DNA of 64,000 bases from Nymphaea colorata (Eukaryota > Streptophyta > Magnoliopsida > Nymphaeales > Nymphaeaceae), in NCBI RefSeq assembly GCF_008831285.2, contig NC_045146.1:17105149-17169148 (forward strand). The letters are read 5' to 3'. Under the pieces are notes generated by a model that was not told where the DNA came from, ran no database searches, and saw only the letters and a program-made list of their open reading frames with translations. Each line of letters begins with the position of its first letter. The stretch's first letter is position 1. The translations under genes were made by a program, and so were the position numbers. Positions 1 through 13,500 of this stretch are shown piece after piece.

Positions 1-1200
1 GTTTACTTAAAAAATACATTTCCTTACAAATAAGCAATTCTAGGTTTGATTAGCGATCAAATTCATGCTCGACGTAAGATTTTGCTGCTATCTGATCTCA
101 GTGAATGCTTAAATCCGGCCATTTGCATATCAAATCTAGACTCGACAATCTGTATATCAAATACCTCACTTACCGTCATAATATATCCACTTTATATTAT
201 GTAATATTTACCTAATCATCGCCATAATATTTCGATCTTATAATCAACATAACTTTAGACTTATTTTATGTAGCTGAAGTAAAAATTTTTAATTAATCTT
301 CAATTATTCTTTGCACTTCCAGCGTTCATTGATTAGCCTTAATTTTCAGACCCCACTTTCACAAAAAAAGAATTTCGTGTTGCAGATTCCTAGTTTAAGC
401 ACCCACTTGTGCTTCAACGGTTATTCATTAAATAGAAATTGATTGCTGAAAGGATTGATTTTCTATTATAAGTTTTTGCTGGTATTTGATTTTGCATCTC
501 TTTCAAAGACAATCATGTACGTGTCAAAAATATTTTAACCAATGTGTATGTTCCCCTGTGTCTAGACGGACGGAAGAGTCACCCCGTGACGGTGTACGTC
601 TTCTATAAAATATTTGATAAATACATCTGTCAAGTCTAAATTGAAGAACAAACTCCTCATTCATAACAAGTTTCCCAGTATTCCTACCTTTTAGGACTTA
701 ATTTTCCCTCAACTAAACAAGAAACAGTTGTCTGCACTTCACTTCAACGAGATTTTTCAGAAATATACCTGGGACCACGAAAAGATTAGTCAACGAAAGC
801 TTTTCTTTTTCTGACTTTAACAATGTTTAAATACTTATTTTTGTCTCAGAACAAGAGCTTCCCTAATTTCCAAAGTTGTGAAATGATTGTATGATCAGTC
901 TGTCCCCAGCAAAAATCAAATGATAGGCTTTATGCAATATCATTTCAATTGGAAAACTTCTTCAACTTTAGCTTTGAAGAAAGCACTTTGTTATATATCT
1001 CACGAACCTTATGAGCCATTTAATTAGATGAGTAAGAGGTTAACAACCCTCCGCTAAAAAAATGAGCCTTAAAGGGCCTTCCTAGTTTCCCTGCCAGTCA
1101 CTGGGGTGTCAAGCAAAATTGAGACATACGGTACATCAATCAAATATTAGAGCAACAACCATGAGAATAAAACCCAAAATGCACCTTTTAAACAACCGGT

Positions 1201-1230
1201 AACTCGACCAGCTATGCTATGCCCCTTGAT
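1201..1230 (-). repeat. SINE head fragment
   Basis: The 30 bases AACTCGACCAGCTATGC...CCCCTTGA match the head of the minus-strand SINE at 25065-25310 with only a few differences, in the same orientation. The rest of that element is not recognisable to the left, so this is either a head-only remnant or a strongly diverged copy. Confidence 0.4.
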
Positions 1231-4200
1231 ATCATTCTTACATCATTGCTGACAAGTGTGTCTATAACTCTTGCTAGCCTTTCCAAAGTACAATTACCTG
1301 TTGAGGCTAAACCGTTTTGTATTATTTTCTCAAAAAAATGGTACATGCATTCTCACTATAAAAGAAACCCAGGGAATTTGTTCAATCTATTGACCTGGCA
1401 AGAAAATTTTGATGGACTAAACCGATCTTCTTAACTAATTAAGTACAAGAAGCTTTTAATTGCTGTAGCTAAAACGGGGAATAAATTAATAGCTTTGTGT
1501 TAGCCTTTTTCTTTGGCTTGTCTTAATCGGCCACCCGTTCGCTGATATGATTTAGAAAAAATATTTCAAAATACAAGCAATTGCCTTTGCAGTTTGGCAG
1601 AAACCCAAAAATGATAAACAGTTATGTGCACACCTTTGTTTTAGGTACATGGGTAGAGCCCAAGTCGGTTATATGCATCGACAGTGTAATGCTAAAATAG
1701 ATTCGCTTAAGTGAAAAACAATGATTCTCAAGAACTCAGAAGTCCAAAAAATACATTTCCTTTTTAAAAAATTTCAAAATATCTCAACTCTCCCCATATA
1801 TATATATATACACCCCCTAATGCCCAAAAGATCCAATGTTAGGGCCCAAGTTGCCTTTTTACATGGGTGGCATATTGAAATTTTAAAACAGCCCATGGAA
1901 TTTTATAAGCTGTATCATCTTCTTGTCAAAATTTCCTATAGTACTATGAAAAAATATTACTACAAATCAAAAGGGCAAGAACAAATGGATCGGACATGTT
2001 CAATGACCAATCTGATTTCGAATTCAAATATTTGGATCTGGAAAAAGAAAAAAAACTGCAACCTGGATCCAATGTAATCAGATTAGAATTTGGTAGGCAG
2101 CTTCATAATACGAGTCCAGTATCTGGTTGGGTCTGATGAGGATCCAACTAGATTTTCTTTGCTTTTTGGACCTTATGCATGTAGGACCCGAATTTAGTTA
2201 ATGCTGAAAACAAGGTCTGAATCCAAACCAAAATTCAAACCGATTACATCATATCTGATTAAGTCAAATTCAATGAAGGCCAGAGGCGGCGTCCATCCGA
2301 ACAGCGTATGTATATTATAACCCTAATGACGAGTGGGTCCTGACATGGACGGGACCATCTAAAACCTCAGTAAGCCCCTCTAAACGCTCTTCATTGGCCT
2401 TCTTCCTTCCCAAGGCCTGCTACATCTACGGTTGCTTTCTGTGTAAAACACTTGTTTTCTGTCTAGTTTACACTTCCCAATCTGTAAGATGCATCCTCTT
2501 CAGACTTCTAAGTGGCCTTTCTCTGATCCACACAGTGTTGTTGTGAAGTGGGGAGTTTCTTGTGTATATGTTTTTCTTTGTGGTTTTTTTTTATCTGTAT
2601 TGCTTCATTTTCACCGTCAATCGTGTCTTAGCCATTACTTCACCGGTATTGGGCAAGAGGAAAGTGGTGAAGCTAGGGATATCAATACCCTCTCAACTCA
2701 TTTAAAGTCCCAGTTGACTGAACGAGAAGGATTGAGATTAGCTTTACTTCATTCGTAGAGGTTTGATGCGCTTGAATTAGAAATAGTGAGTGTATTTTCC
2801 TGACCTCCTAACCTACATAGAGTGCGTATTGACACCAGCCGCTACATGGGTTAAGCTCAGATGAAATTCTGCACTATGTATTTACTGGTTGCATATCGAT
2901 GTTTTGCTTTTGAGTGGCGGCCTACCATCTTTTGTAGAATGTAGTTGCTTGGTTCTGGTCTTTACACGATAATATCACCTGAAGAAACAAAATTGTTAGT
3001 ATAGAACTGGTGTTTAGATTACTGCTTCACCTTGAAAATAATTGTCACCGCAGTATCATTTAAGACATGATTCACGAGCTTACCTCTGTTTTATTTGTTT
3101 CTAATTCCTACAGGCTTGCATGACAGTGTTGATTTTATGAACATATTGCCCAAGTTCTTTGTTGAAAATTAAAAGTTTAGTCACCTTTTTCTTTTTCTAT
3201 GCTTGAATAGAAATATGCCCAGTTCTGCTTCAAGCAAACTCATGAAGATATCTGGTTGCATGGCTAAGATTTGCTCTTCTAACTTCCACAGGCTTTTATG
3301 ATACTTCATCACAGTGACAGAAAAATCAGACTAGATTAACTGATAAACTACATATAGCTTCATGATTCTTTGCTTTCTCAAGTTCTAATCAAACTCTCCC
3401 GAGGGGATTGGAGTGGGTCTTCACTGTATGATAGGCAGACACAGTTCGAACTCTCCGGGCATCAGTTTCTATGTCTCGGCACTGTTTGATGGATTTTCAT
3501 AGTCAAGACTCGGTGCATTGACCTCGACGGCCACCGTAATAGCTTCAGGGAGTTGTCTCTCTGGGATGTTCTTATGTTTTCTTTTTCTAAGGACCACATT
3601 CCAAATTTTAATTTGTTTTTGACGTCTAAATGTTGAGTAGTGTACTTTTGCTTCAAATTTTCAATTGGTTGATTGTTTCCTCATGATGTTGTTACTGGGT
3701 GGTTCCTGGCGGGACGCTTCTGAAACCCAATTTGCCATTAGAACAGTCATTATGTCAACACTCTGCAATTCTATTTGAGGGGGAATAGATGGTGATCAGG
3801 AAAAAATTTCCCATCACCTAGATTGGAAATGGAAAATATGCCCATATTCATGGAAAAATACTTGTCGAAATCATTTAGAATTAGTCTTCATTCCACATCC
3901 AAGTTGTTCATGTATTCGCTGATGAAGCATCAAACCCTCTGTTTCTGTTTTGCAAATTCATTACATACCTATGATATGAAGGTTATGACAATGGAAACTA
4001 ACCTTCATGTTGAGAAATAACCACATACATGATACATCGAATCCATGAACAGGTAACTGAAAAGAAGAATATCCCTGGAACTGACCAACGATCAGAAAGC
4101 CTAAGACACCAATGGGCATCAGAAAGCTATGCTACACAACTTTCAACGTCCGATCTTTCTGAAGAAGCAGCAATTAATCAGAAATTTCTGAAAGATATCC

Positions 4201-7200
4201 TACTGCCTCCACGAGATTTGCTGTTTCGATTCTGTAATGGAAGTTGGGCCCTTTGACTTTTCTTCTGCATCTACTGCACTTCTGAGTCATAACCATAATG
4301 ATTGAAAGCAATTCATGCGATTGCCCGATGCAAATTTAAGTTCTTCTTTACGCAGATGATTATTTATCTCCCCTCCTTCAGGAAATTTCTGATCAAAAAT
4401 TTTATCAAACTTGTTCATCCGGCTGAATTGATTATTGAACAACTTAATCAGTCCATTGGCTTATACCGCAGAATTTGGCACTATTACAATAAAGTGAACA
4501 GACGAGGCAAAGGGTCATCATTGTAAAGTGGGTGGAGCACCAAGTTTTCTCCTTTGGAATTCAGAAAATATATTCAACACAGTGTAACATCCATATCTTA
4601 ACTACCCATAAATTTTTATTCAAATATATGACTTTGATTTAAAGAAGAAAAGACACATAAGTCTACATGGATGAAAGCACGGCATTCAAAAAGTTTTTTT
4701 ATTATCTTAAAAAATACTTTTCAGGTAATGGACAGCGCTACACCATTGGTCTCCGTCACAGTAGCTTGTCTTAAGGACTTATGATCCACAGTCGCTTAAT
4801 CTATGGGCCTAAAGCACCTCCCACTTTGTGTCTACCACTTATCCAGAAAACTAAACTTTGCATTCTACCAATTCCTTTTTGGGACTATGACCTCAAACTC
4901 ATCTAACCTTCAGGTTCTTTCTAATCTACCTTCCGTTGGCTTATCCAGAACTTCTGCAACTTTTTCTCTGTTTTTAAAAGCTTTAAGTACATATCTTGCT
5001 GGTCTTTAGAGACAATACTCCACTGTTGCTTTGATGATGGGGCCGGATGAAAGTGATACGGAAGAAACTCACTGCATTCTAACAAAAGAAAATTGTCGCT
5101 TTGCAAAGGAACCTTGTCCATGGTTTGGAATTGGGACTCAATTAGGGATGACAGAAGCGCTGCCCAAGTAACTGGGGAAACTTGTTTTTTAGGAGATCTG
5201 TCTACATGGCGTGACTTAGTATTTGACGAAGAGAAAATTCATCTGGCTTATACAACTGCCCGGTAGGGTCAACCAAGACAAGCTCCACTCTTGTGGTCAA
5301 GTAGATTGGTGATACCAAAAGCCTCCTAAGGGCTGGAGGGACCCAACTCCCAAAGATAGCTCAGCCACTCAATTCAGCTAGTGGAACTGACTCCTCAAGA
5401 ACCAAATGGGTAGCAGAGGAAAAACAAAGAAACGAAAACAGAAACTAAGTGAACAGGATAAGTTTCTCTTCGTTACAGCCGAATAGGAGTTTAAGAAAGG
5501 GCCGAAAAGTGCTCAATTCTAAAACAAATTTGCATGATAATAGTCAAAATTGTAAAAGGATGTTCACATTTAAGGGCCATCTTCTTGCCGTAATTTCAAG
5601 GAATGGCCTCGTTTTGTTGGCCACTGCAAACGAGGCTGTGCCCTTTGGCCTTATCATTTCTTATAACTTCAGTGATTACAGTGATTACGAAAGGTGACGA
5701 AAAAGCGTAGCAGGTCGGGCTGGCGAGTCTACTCTTCTGGACTATATAGGAGGCAGTTTCGACCTCTCAACCAATCTCCAGTAATCACCAAAGTTGATGA
5801 AAGTAGCAGTCATGTCTTTCTTTTCTGCGTGTAAATTATTGGGAAACACTTTAGGACTTGAAATGACAAGGTGTGGCGGCATGATTCACATGTTCCAACA
5901 TGGCATGACTTAACTTATGACTCTCTTTGGCTATGCTCAGTATCAATGTCGTAAGAGTAATCAGACTGTATAGGCAGATACGTATTTCATACCGATAGAA
6001 AAATGAAATTAGAGCCAATATACTAGTAAAATAATGTTTAAAAATTAGCTTTTAATTTTTTATGCAAATGTGATTTAGAATTAGACAATACAGACCAATA
6101 TATATGCACTGATGTGTATGAAACGAAAAAAAACCATATAATTGAGGTTTCCAAAATGAGACGGACATGGGTATTCAACAACTTCTTGGGCAGTACAAGC
6201 AAGCTAAGAAAACCAGAAAGATGAGGCTTACATTTAGAGTACAACAAGAAAATCTTAGAAGATTGTTGAAGTTAAGAGTGACCAGGTCTATCTTGGGTAC
6301 CTTTTAAACTGGCGACCACATCACATGGTGCAACAATTTCAATTCACTTGGAAGCATCAGATTCACCCATCATGCATCATGATCATCACATGAAACAGAG
6401 AAAGTGCAGATGGATCAAATTTTTTTACCTGCTTAATCGTTGAAGAAGGGAAATGCAAAAGAAATTCATGAACAAGGACCTGTCTCATGTGATGACAAAT
6501 CAACCATAAAAGCTTGAATAGACATATAAAGGAGTCCATGCATGGTAAGTAACTGCAATTCAAAAGAAAACAACTGCTGTTACTTTCACAAAGGCGTCCA
6601 AAAGAATGATAATTGGTAACAAATTGTGCCACTTAGCCGGCCGACATTAGCCGGCCGACATGAAAGAGAGGCTCAGGTTGAAGCTTACTTGAATGGGCTC
6701 TTCTAGTTTCACCTCATATTGATTGGGCCAAGGGGGACAGTACTTATGCCTCGAGACAGGGACCTGGTGTGGATGCCCTGGCTGTGCAGGGCCAGAGGTG
6801 CTCTTCACCAGCAGCCATCTTCAACGCTGCTGATAATTGCCTTTAATCATTGGGAGCTACCTTCACTCGGAATTTATGAATGCTTGATCAAGGGCAGTCA
6901 AAAAATTGGGAAGGGTTCACAGCACACCTTATCTTCATTTTGTGAAAAATACATATGATGTGTTCGTGGCAAGTTGCTGATCGAATGAATAATGAAATAT
7001 TTATCTAAGAACATAAGCAAAAAGCCAGAACGAGAGAGGAACCTTGCATGATCAGATTTGCTTAGTCTTTTAGTTCATACATAATCTTCATGCAGTTATA
7101 TTTGCAGATGTATATGCATTAGGTTCTTATTATCCATTCCAGAATCCACACTTGGGGGTATTGTTTTAACAAATAAATCATATTGTACAGTTGGATTTAT

Positions 7201-9358
7201 CATGGTTCAATATGAAGAGCGTTTATATCCTTGGGATCCGGATTTATAATTACGATTTCCTGTTTAGTCTGCTTCAAAATTTTTAAAAAGATGTTGGCTT
7301 TTTAAACTGCAGATGCACAGAAATTAAATGGGCCTTGATTTAGAATAAGCCGAACTGAATCTGGGTTGTTCTGCTTACCTAAATTTGGTAGCTTTAGGGT
7401 AATTTAGTGAGAGAAACTTAGAATAAATATCAGATCTTACTGATTAAACAGTCAGTTGAAATTTGGATCAGATTGAGAAAATATCTATGTTGCTGACATA
7501 CCCAAGAATGGGCGGGGGTAGTCAACTGCTGTACAAAATCAAAGTCAGAGGGAATAACCTAATACCTATCTTCTTGCTAATAAAGTGTGGCCTACATCCA
7601 AAAATGAGATCTGATTTAGAATTATGAAAAAAGAGACGCATCTGGTCGACAGAAGGGGCAGGTCAACTAAAAGTAGCTAGGCGCCTGATAACACAATTGT
7701 CTTTCGAGGAAAAAAGTAAGCCCTTACACTGGTGAGAGTGAAAGTACTTTACAAAGGTCCTCACGAAGCCCAAGAGGTGACCCAGCTTCTACATTTTGTG
7801 TTTGATAGCCTGGTATCTCAAATCGAAGGCTGATCTAAACATCTGTTTCATGGGGGCCCTACAATGCAAGCAAACACTGGATTTTACATTTGAGATCTTC
7901 GGTATATGGTCAAAACCTCATATTTGGGATTAGATGGGTTCTGACCTTAAATCTGTAGATTTGAGGTTCCCGAAAATCTGAAGTCATTTCCAATCTTATA
8001 TCCGAGTCTATTAAATGCTACCTTCACTTATACACATCAAGAGCTTGACATTGCGGTGGTATTGAAATGGAAAACGAAACGGAAGAAGAGAATTTCCTGT
8101 GATTAATCACAACAAGAGAAGAAAGAAACTAACCAGAAAAGTATAACTCCCCAACATAATCCTCTACTGTTTTACATTTACGTCGGCCTGCTTTGCTCCT
8201 TTCTTCTTTGCATCTATTTTTTTCCTAACCTTGCTTGAAAGTGTATTCCTAGAGCGTTCTTTTTTCAGTTTCTTTTCTTCAAATGAGGCACACCAACAAG
8301 CCCGACTCAAAAGAGCTACTTTTTGAGATGGCAAAGCCAAATCTAGATGTACCACATGGGGTTTAACAGTGCAATATGCAAGGTCTTATCGTCTCTTCGC
8401 TCCCACGAGAGAAACGATGAACCATGGTAAAGAGATTCGACAATGCAAACAAATGAAGATTGAGATATGGATGTGACGTTTGCTCTGCGTTTAACCCTTT
8501 GGCCTTTGAGAAGTCAATTTCTTTTGTCGCTGCGCACCGCGCAACGAGTTATATATATAACGTCCTTTCATTTTTAGCGTCTGAATTTGTCATCGTCCCA
8601 ATTCCTGCGCTTTAATTAATGAATACATAGTATTGCAATTTATCTGCATCGAAAGTCAAGATTCGTAGAAGAAATGAAGAATAGAGGACTATCATTAACG
8701 CCAAATATGTGGCATACATATCCTCATCACGTGAGTGAGTGTGTGTCCATCGGATCTGGCTCATACGGCCCAAATGGCCAATCATGTAGCATGTGAGCTA
8801 ACTAGATCTCCAAGATTAGAAATCTTGAGACGAATCCTTCCTACCCTTTTGTAGCAATTTGTCGATGTGGTGCCAAGAGCACATGTTTGGCGTATTGTAG
8901 GCTGCCGAATCCTTTTGCAATATCGGCAAGTGTATGTTCATGACATTCTCCTCATCATATAATGAATGCTATAATGGGGTATATAATATAGATTGGCAAC
9001 ATATACTTTTTTGTATTTTTTCCTTATGTCGACTAGAGCTGGATCTATCTTGCTAGTTGTTACAATTCACGCATTGAGGTGCTCAAAAGCACAAACTCTC
9101 AAGCCACGTGGCCTAGCAGGCCATGGCCTCCTCCATTCCCCTCTTCCCTTCGGGAGTTTTTTGAAAAATAAAATTTTATTACTTGACATTTTCAAAAGAA
9201 TTTGTAAAAAATAGAAAATATATGGTGGTTTTACTTAGAAAAGAAATTCTTTCTCCACCCTATTTTAATCGTAGGATTCATTGCAATTGGTGTAGGTCAT
9301 TTTTCCTCTACAAACAACACAACTCAATGAGTGGATTTGAACTATTTTTTGTGGAACT

Positions 9359-9500
9359 TAAGGGTGTTTGGTAGTTGAACACTCTATGAATGTGTTGCTG
9401 TAAATCTGTCCAAAAAATGTGTGCATATTCATGAAACACAAGGATGCGTCTGCTCCAATATTTTTGTAGATCCATAAATTGTGTTCCATGAATGAATCTG
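9359..9500. repeat. Candidate MITE-family remnant
   Basis: Starts with AGGGTGTTTGGTAGTTGAAC and contains TCTATGAATGTGTTG. The reverse complement of that second block recurs at about 21409-21423 beside a similar GGGTGTTTGG. The GTGTTTGG start is typical of plant MITE ends, but I see no clean terminal inverted repeat or target duplication here. Confidence 0.3.
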
Positions 9501-9679
9501 CTCTAATACTTAGAGAGTATTTTTTTAGTTGACCAGCCTTTTATCTAACAAATTATACAAATTATACATATTGAAAGAATGTCTTGCTGTCAAACACAGA
9601 AGAATCGTACGTAATGGGATGGGAGAGTGTCCCATCCACCTTCAACCCTCTTCACGGATTGTCTTAAAACAAGAAAGCA

Positions 9680-9786
9680 AAAGTGAAAAGTATCGGTAAT
9701 CGGTAAAACTATATAGGAGAAAGCAAGAACTGGCAAAGTAAAAGTGAAAAGTATCGGTAAAATTATCTAGGAGTAAGAAAGAACTG
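9680..9786. repeat. Tandem duplication, about 61-bp period
   Basis: Two neighbouring copies begin AAAGTGAAAAGTATCGGTAA at 9680 and 9741 and continue through a similar ...TAGGAG.AAG..AGAACTG stretch. The copies differ by small indels, so the duplication is not recent. Confidence 0.8.
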
Positions 9787-10546
9787 TGCGAGTGAATTGT
9801 GAAAAGATCAAAAAGTCTCGGATTCCAGTCTTGGCTTCAAAGAGACAAGAAAAGAGGAATCTCCGGCACGAATTCCATGTCCGACACTCACGGGAGTCAT
9901 GTGAGGGCAGTTTTGTCATTCCATAATGACGTCCACCAGAAAAAACGAAAAGGTCGGCACTGTAGCTGACCACGACCACCATTAGGCCTGCACTGCAAAT
10001 GCTTCAGATTCGGTGGAAAAAGAAATCCCTGTTCGTTTCATCTTTTACCCTATTCTTTTTAACTGTCAGCGGCCAGCGGCTTCGATTTAGGACCGACATA
10101 TTGTCTACCAAACAAACACCGATCGGACCTTTTTCACCTTCCTAACCTCCCAACTACTCAAAAAATGAATGAAGAAAAGCCACAAAAAGGATGGTGGTAG
10201 TGCAAAAAGGAAATTGAAACGAGAAAGTAAGCATCCAACAGCACTTTCCACTATACTTTTCCCGTTTATTCTTTTCATTTTTCTTCCAATTTGACAAGAA
10301 TTGACAAAAAAGAAAGGTGGGATTGGATATGCATTATTTACTGCTTCACATGTGGGCTGGTTTGAGCTCCTTCCTCTTTTTTTTTTCTTTCTTTTTCTGT
10401 TTTTTTCTCTTCACTGTTCTTGGTTCGATATTTTCACCGATTCATATCTACACCGTCACGTGAACCGTCGACTTGTTTACTGTTATACTTCTGTTCTTTA
10501 AGACTTCCAAGTTCCAAATCGTCGTCGTCGAAACCCGCTGTCTCCT

Positions 10547-13500
10547 CTAGTTGGGGTTAGCTACAAAATAGGCGAGGACGCCGACGAGGGGGGCGTTTAT
10601 GTACGTCGTGGGCTCGGACTGCCTGAAATCTGCCCGGTCGTCGCCGTAGACGTCGTCTTCTCCCGGGCCGCCGACGACGGCGCCGACCAGCACGTTGGGG
10701 TTGGGGCCGGAGGAGTTGAAGTAGACGGAGCCCTCCTTGCAGGCGATGAATTGGGGGTGGGCGAGGACGGAGGGGATGGAAGAGCCGCGGTGGTGAATGC
10801 GCTGCGGGTACCTGGCGCCGTACCCAACCATGTAGGACATGCCCATGGGGTTGTCCCCCAGGAGATAGTCCACCTGGTCCCATACCAACCATTAAACCAA
10901 TTACAACCAAGAATTTTAAAAGAGAAAGAAGAAGAAGAAGAAGAACCAGAGAGCTCAAGATCATCATTTGAGTCTGGGCCATGTGGCCGAGTCAGGGGTG
11001 GGGCGCTGAGTTTGTTCACCCAATGTATTAAATGGGATGTGTGTCAAGGTTGGCAGGCTTCCTACGGCCACCGCCAAGTTTGGAGCTACTCTCCTTCAGG
11101 TGGGCTCGGATTCGAAAGCTACATTCTTAGAGTTATCAACACTGTGGAAGCATGGCACTTTGTATTTCTAGCTTTGAGAAACTGACGGAAATGCAAATGA
11201 GCAGTGATTGTCAACTAAAAGGATAGGTGTGCTTGTTCCATGCTACTTATTGTCAAAAGTATGTCATGAGAACTTACAGCTTATAAAAATAACATTACTT
11301 TGTTACATAAAAAAACTGATTTTGGAATTGCAGACTTTCAAATTGAAAGAGCCCAAAAGGTCATATCCTGGGCAGTTTTTGTTTTTGTATTGGTAAACAT
11401 GGGGAAAATAAACAGAGTAATTGGTTTTGTAACATTGAAAAAATAAAAAGACCCATTGGTGGAGAGGTTGTTAAATTTGGTTAAAACAAGTTCATATAGG
11501 ATGAGCGGGATTCGAAGTGCAAATCTTTGGCCATGATACTGTGTCCCAACTAGAGCGACTGAGTCGATGGGTGAGTTAGGTACCTGCTTCTTGGCTTGAA
11601 GGCGGAGGGCGGTGGGGTCGGCGGCGACGTTGCCGCAGAAGACGGTCTGGGAGGAGGAGGAGAGGTACTTGGCGTAGACGAGCATGAGGAAGGCGATGGA
11701 CGTAACGTGCTGCATGTTGCTGCCGCCTGGCTTGTAGATGAGACCGCCGGGCGTGTACTCTATGTGGTCCGACGCCGACCCCGGCACCAGCGTGCACATG
11801 AAGCTGTCCGCCCATTCCTTGTACGACTGCAGCGACACCACCCTTCCCTCCAAGTACTCCTGCATTCAATACTTCAGTTACCAGTTTCCTGTTTCTCTTT
11901 TCAATTTATTTCCCAAATTCCCTTCAACTAGCCACCGTCCACACCAATTAAAACCAAAGAACACAGAACCTCCCAAACTCTTTTTTTTTTAATCGATCTT
12001 TAAGCTGAAGAACTGTTCGCTTTTGTCATGTGCCCACTGTAACTTCGTGCTCAATAAATTACGAAACCCAATTTATAGTTCTTCAGCACACCATCACCGA
12101 AAGAGTCAATGATTCAAAGCTCGAAAATCGAAAGCTGAACAAGCGGGTCAGCGAGCCAGCCAGCCTGACAAGAGATTCGTGGACTGACAGGCCTAGCGGG
12201 AGAGGAAGGGAGTCTGGCTGACTTCTTTATTATGGTCGTGATTGATGTAAAACGACGGGAAGAATGTCACGGGCTGAGCTCTGGACGTGTACGGCGACTA
12301 ATGTTCACCGGAGATAAGAAGGGAGAAGATGGTCCGGGAAAAAGCGGGGAATCCTGTAACTCCACGCTGTCTTTTGCAGGTAAACAGGGTCGCGAACAGG
12401 CCCACCAGTGTATTGCGCGATTCCATGAGTGGACAGCCACGATGTCGGACTCAATCTCTTAGAGAAAGATGACAAATGGGGATCTTGTTTTCAGCTTTAA
12501 GCTGATCTCGACTATATCGTTTCTTGTGAATAATCGGCCTAATCAAAAGGCGGCATCTAACAAAACTCTATTGGACCAAACATTGGAAGGTGTTCTCTTT
12601 ATCATTACACGCATGAAGTTTGAAAAAATGCAGAACTTTTGCCATCTCCCTCTGAAAACCTTGGTAAAGGGGAAACAAGTTCTCTGACCGTGGCACATGA
12701 CGGAAAACAGAAAACAATCATGGTGGGACAGCAAGTTTTGAGACTTGTCTTTTTCTTCTTCTTTTTCTGTCGATGCTCACAGAATTCCTGGAGAAACCAT
12801 ACATTTTAAAATGAAAATGGAGGAGGATGCCATGGAACAACCTCTGCCATGTTTTTGAGTAGAGAGCATATGCAAGACCTTCTCCTCCATCACCCAAATT
12901 GGCCCTAGGAGAAATGTAATTAACTATTTACTCATCTAGTGTTTTCAGAAAGTCAGTTCGTACCAAGATTTGATAAAAAGGCATTTTATGGAAGCCATAA
13001 GCATCTTTCTACAAAATTTAATGTAATGAAATGGTCTTCCCTCAGCAGAAATCTCTTATAGGGACTACTCGTGGATGGGAGAAACTGGCGGGTATTTGTC
13101 GTCAGGTACCCCACTTGTGCCACGGCCCGCGGGGTCGCTAATAAAATCACCATTAGCTATAGAGAGTGTAAATGTGGCAACGGAATTGACTATAGAGCCA
13201 CGGCACCGTGAAGCAGTTAAGGAACTCAGAGGAGACTCTTAACAATAAGGTCTCTCTCCTACTGTAGCAACAGCCTTGGCCGTGGCTGTGTCGTAGACTC
13301 TCCCAACCCCTAATTCAATTGATACAATTAATAATCAAGGCAGAGGAGATATATCAAATCAACTACCGTTCGAACTTAAGAGACTTCATGCCTAGATTGT
13401 ATGCAGAAAATAAATATGATCAAAGAGCTCCGGCGTCAATGGCGTACCTTGGAGACGAGAACGTTGAGGCCGGCGTGCTTATTGTCCCACCCGAACTCGT

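Larger units (their letters stand above)
1..10546. other. Intergenic region, no supported gene
   Basis: AT-rich sequence with only short ORFs that show no recognisable domain. The best-looking are 2489-2758 (89 codons, one hydrophobic stretch) and 4029-4256 (75 codons, hydrophilic); neither matches a family I know. Also present are a SINE head-like match at 1201-1230, GGATC/GAATC-type degenerate repeats around 1990-2290 and 7195-7990, a 17-bp tandem pair around 6634-6662 (TTAGCCGGCCGACA), and a 61-bp tandem duplication at 9680-9786. Nothing supports an RNA gene. Confidence 0.6.

Noticed and set aside
2489-2758. 89-codon ORF with a hydrophobic stretch
   Set aside because: No family resemblance, no flanking exons in a consistent frame; not enough to call a gene.
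10557-11185. Overlapping ORFs of 113-144 codons on both strands
   Set aside because: They are other-frame readings of GH9 exon 5, whose frame gives an unbroken match to the GH9 C-terminus.
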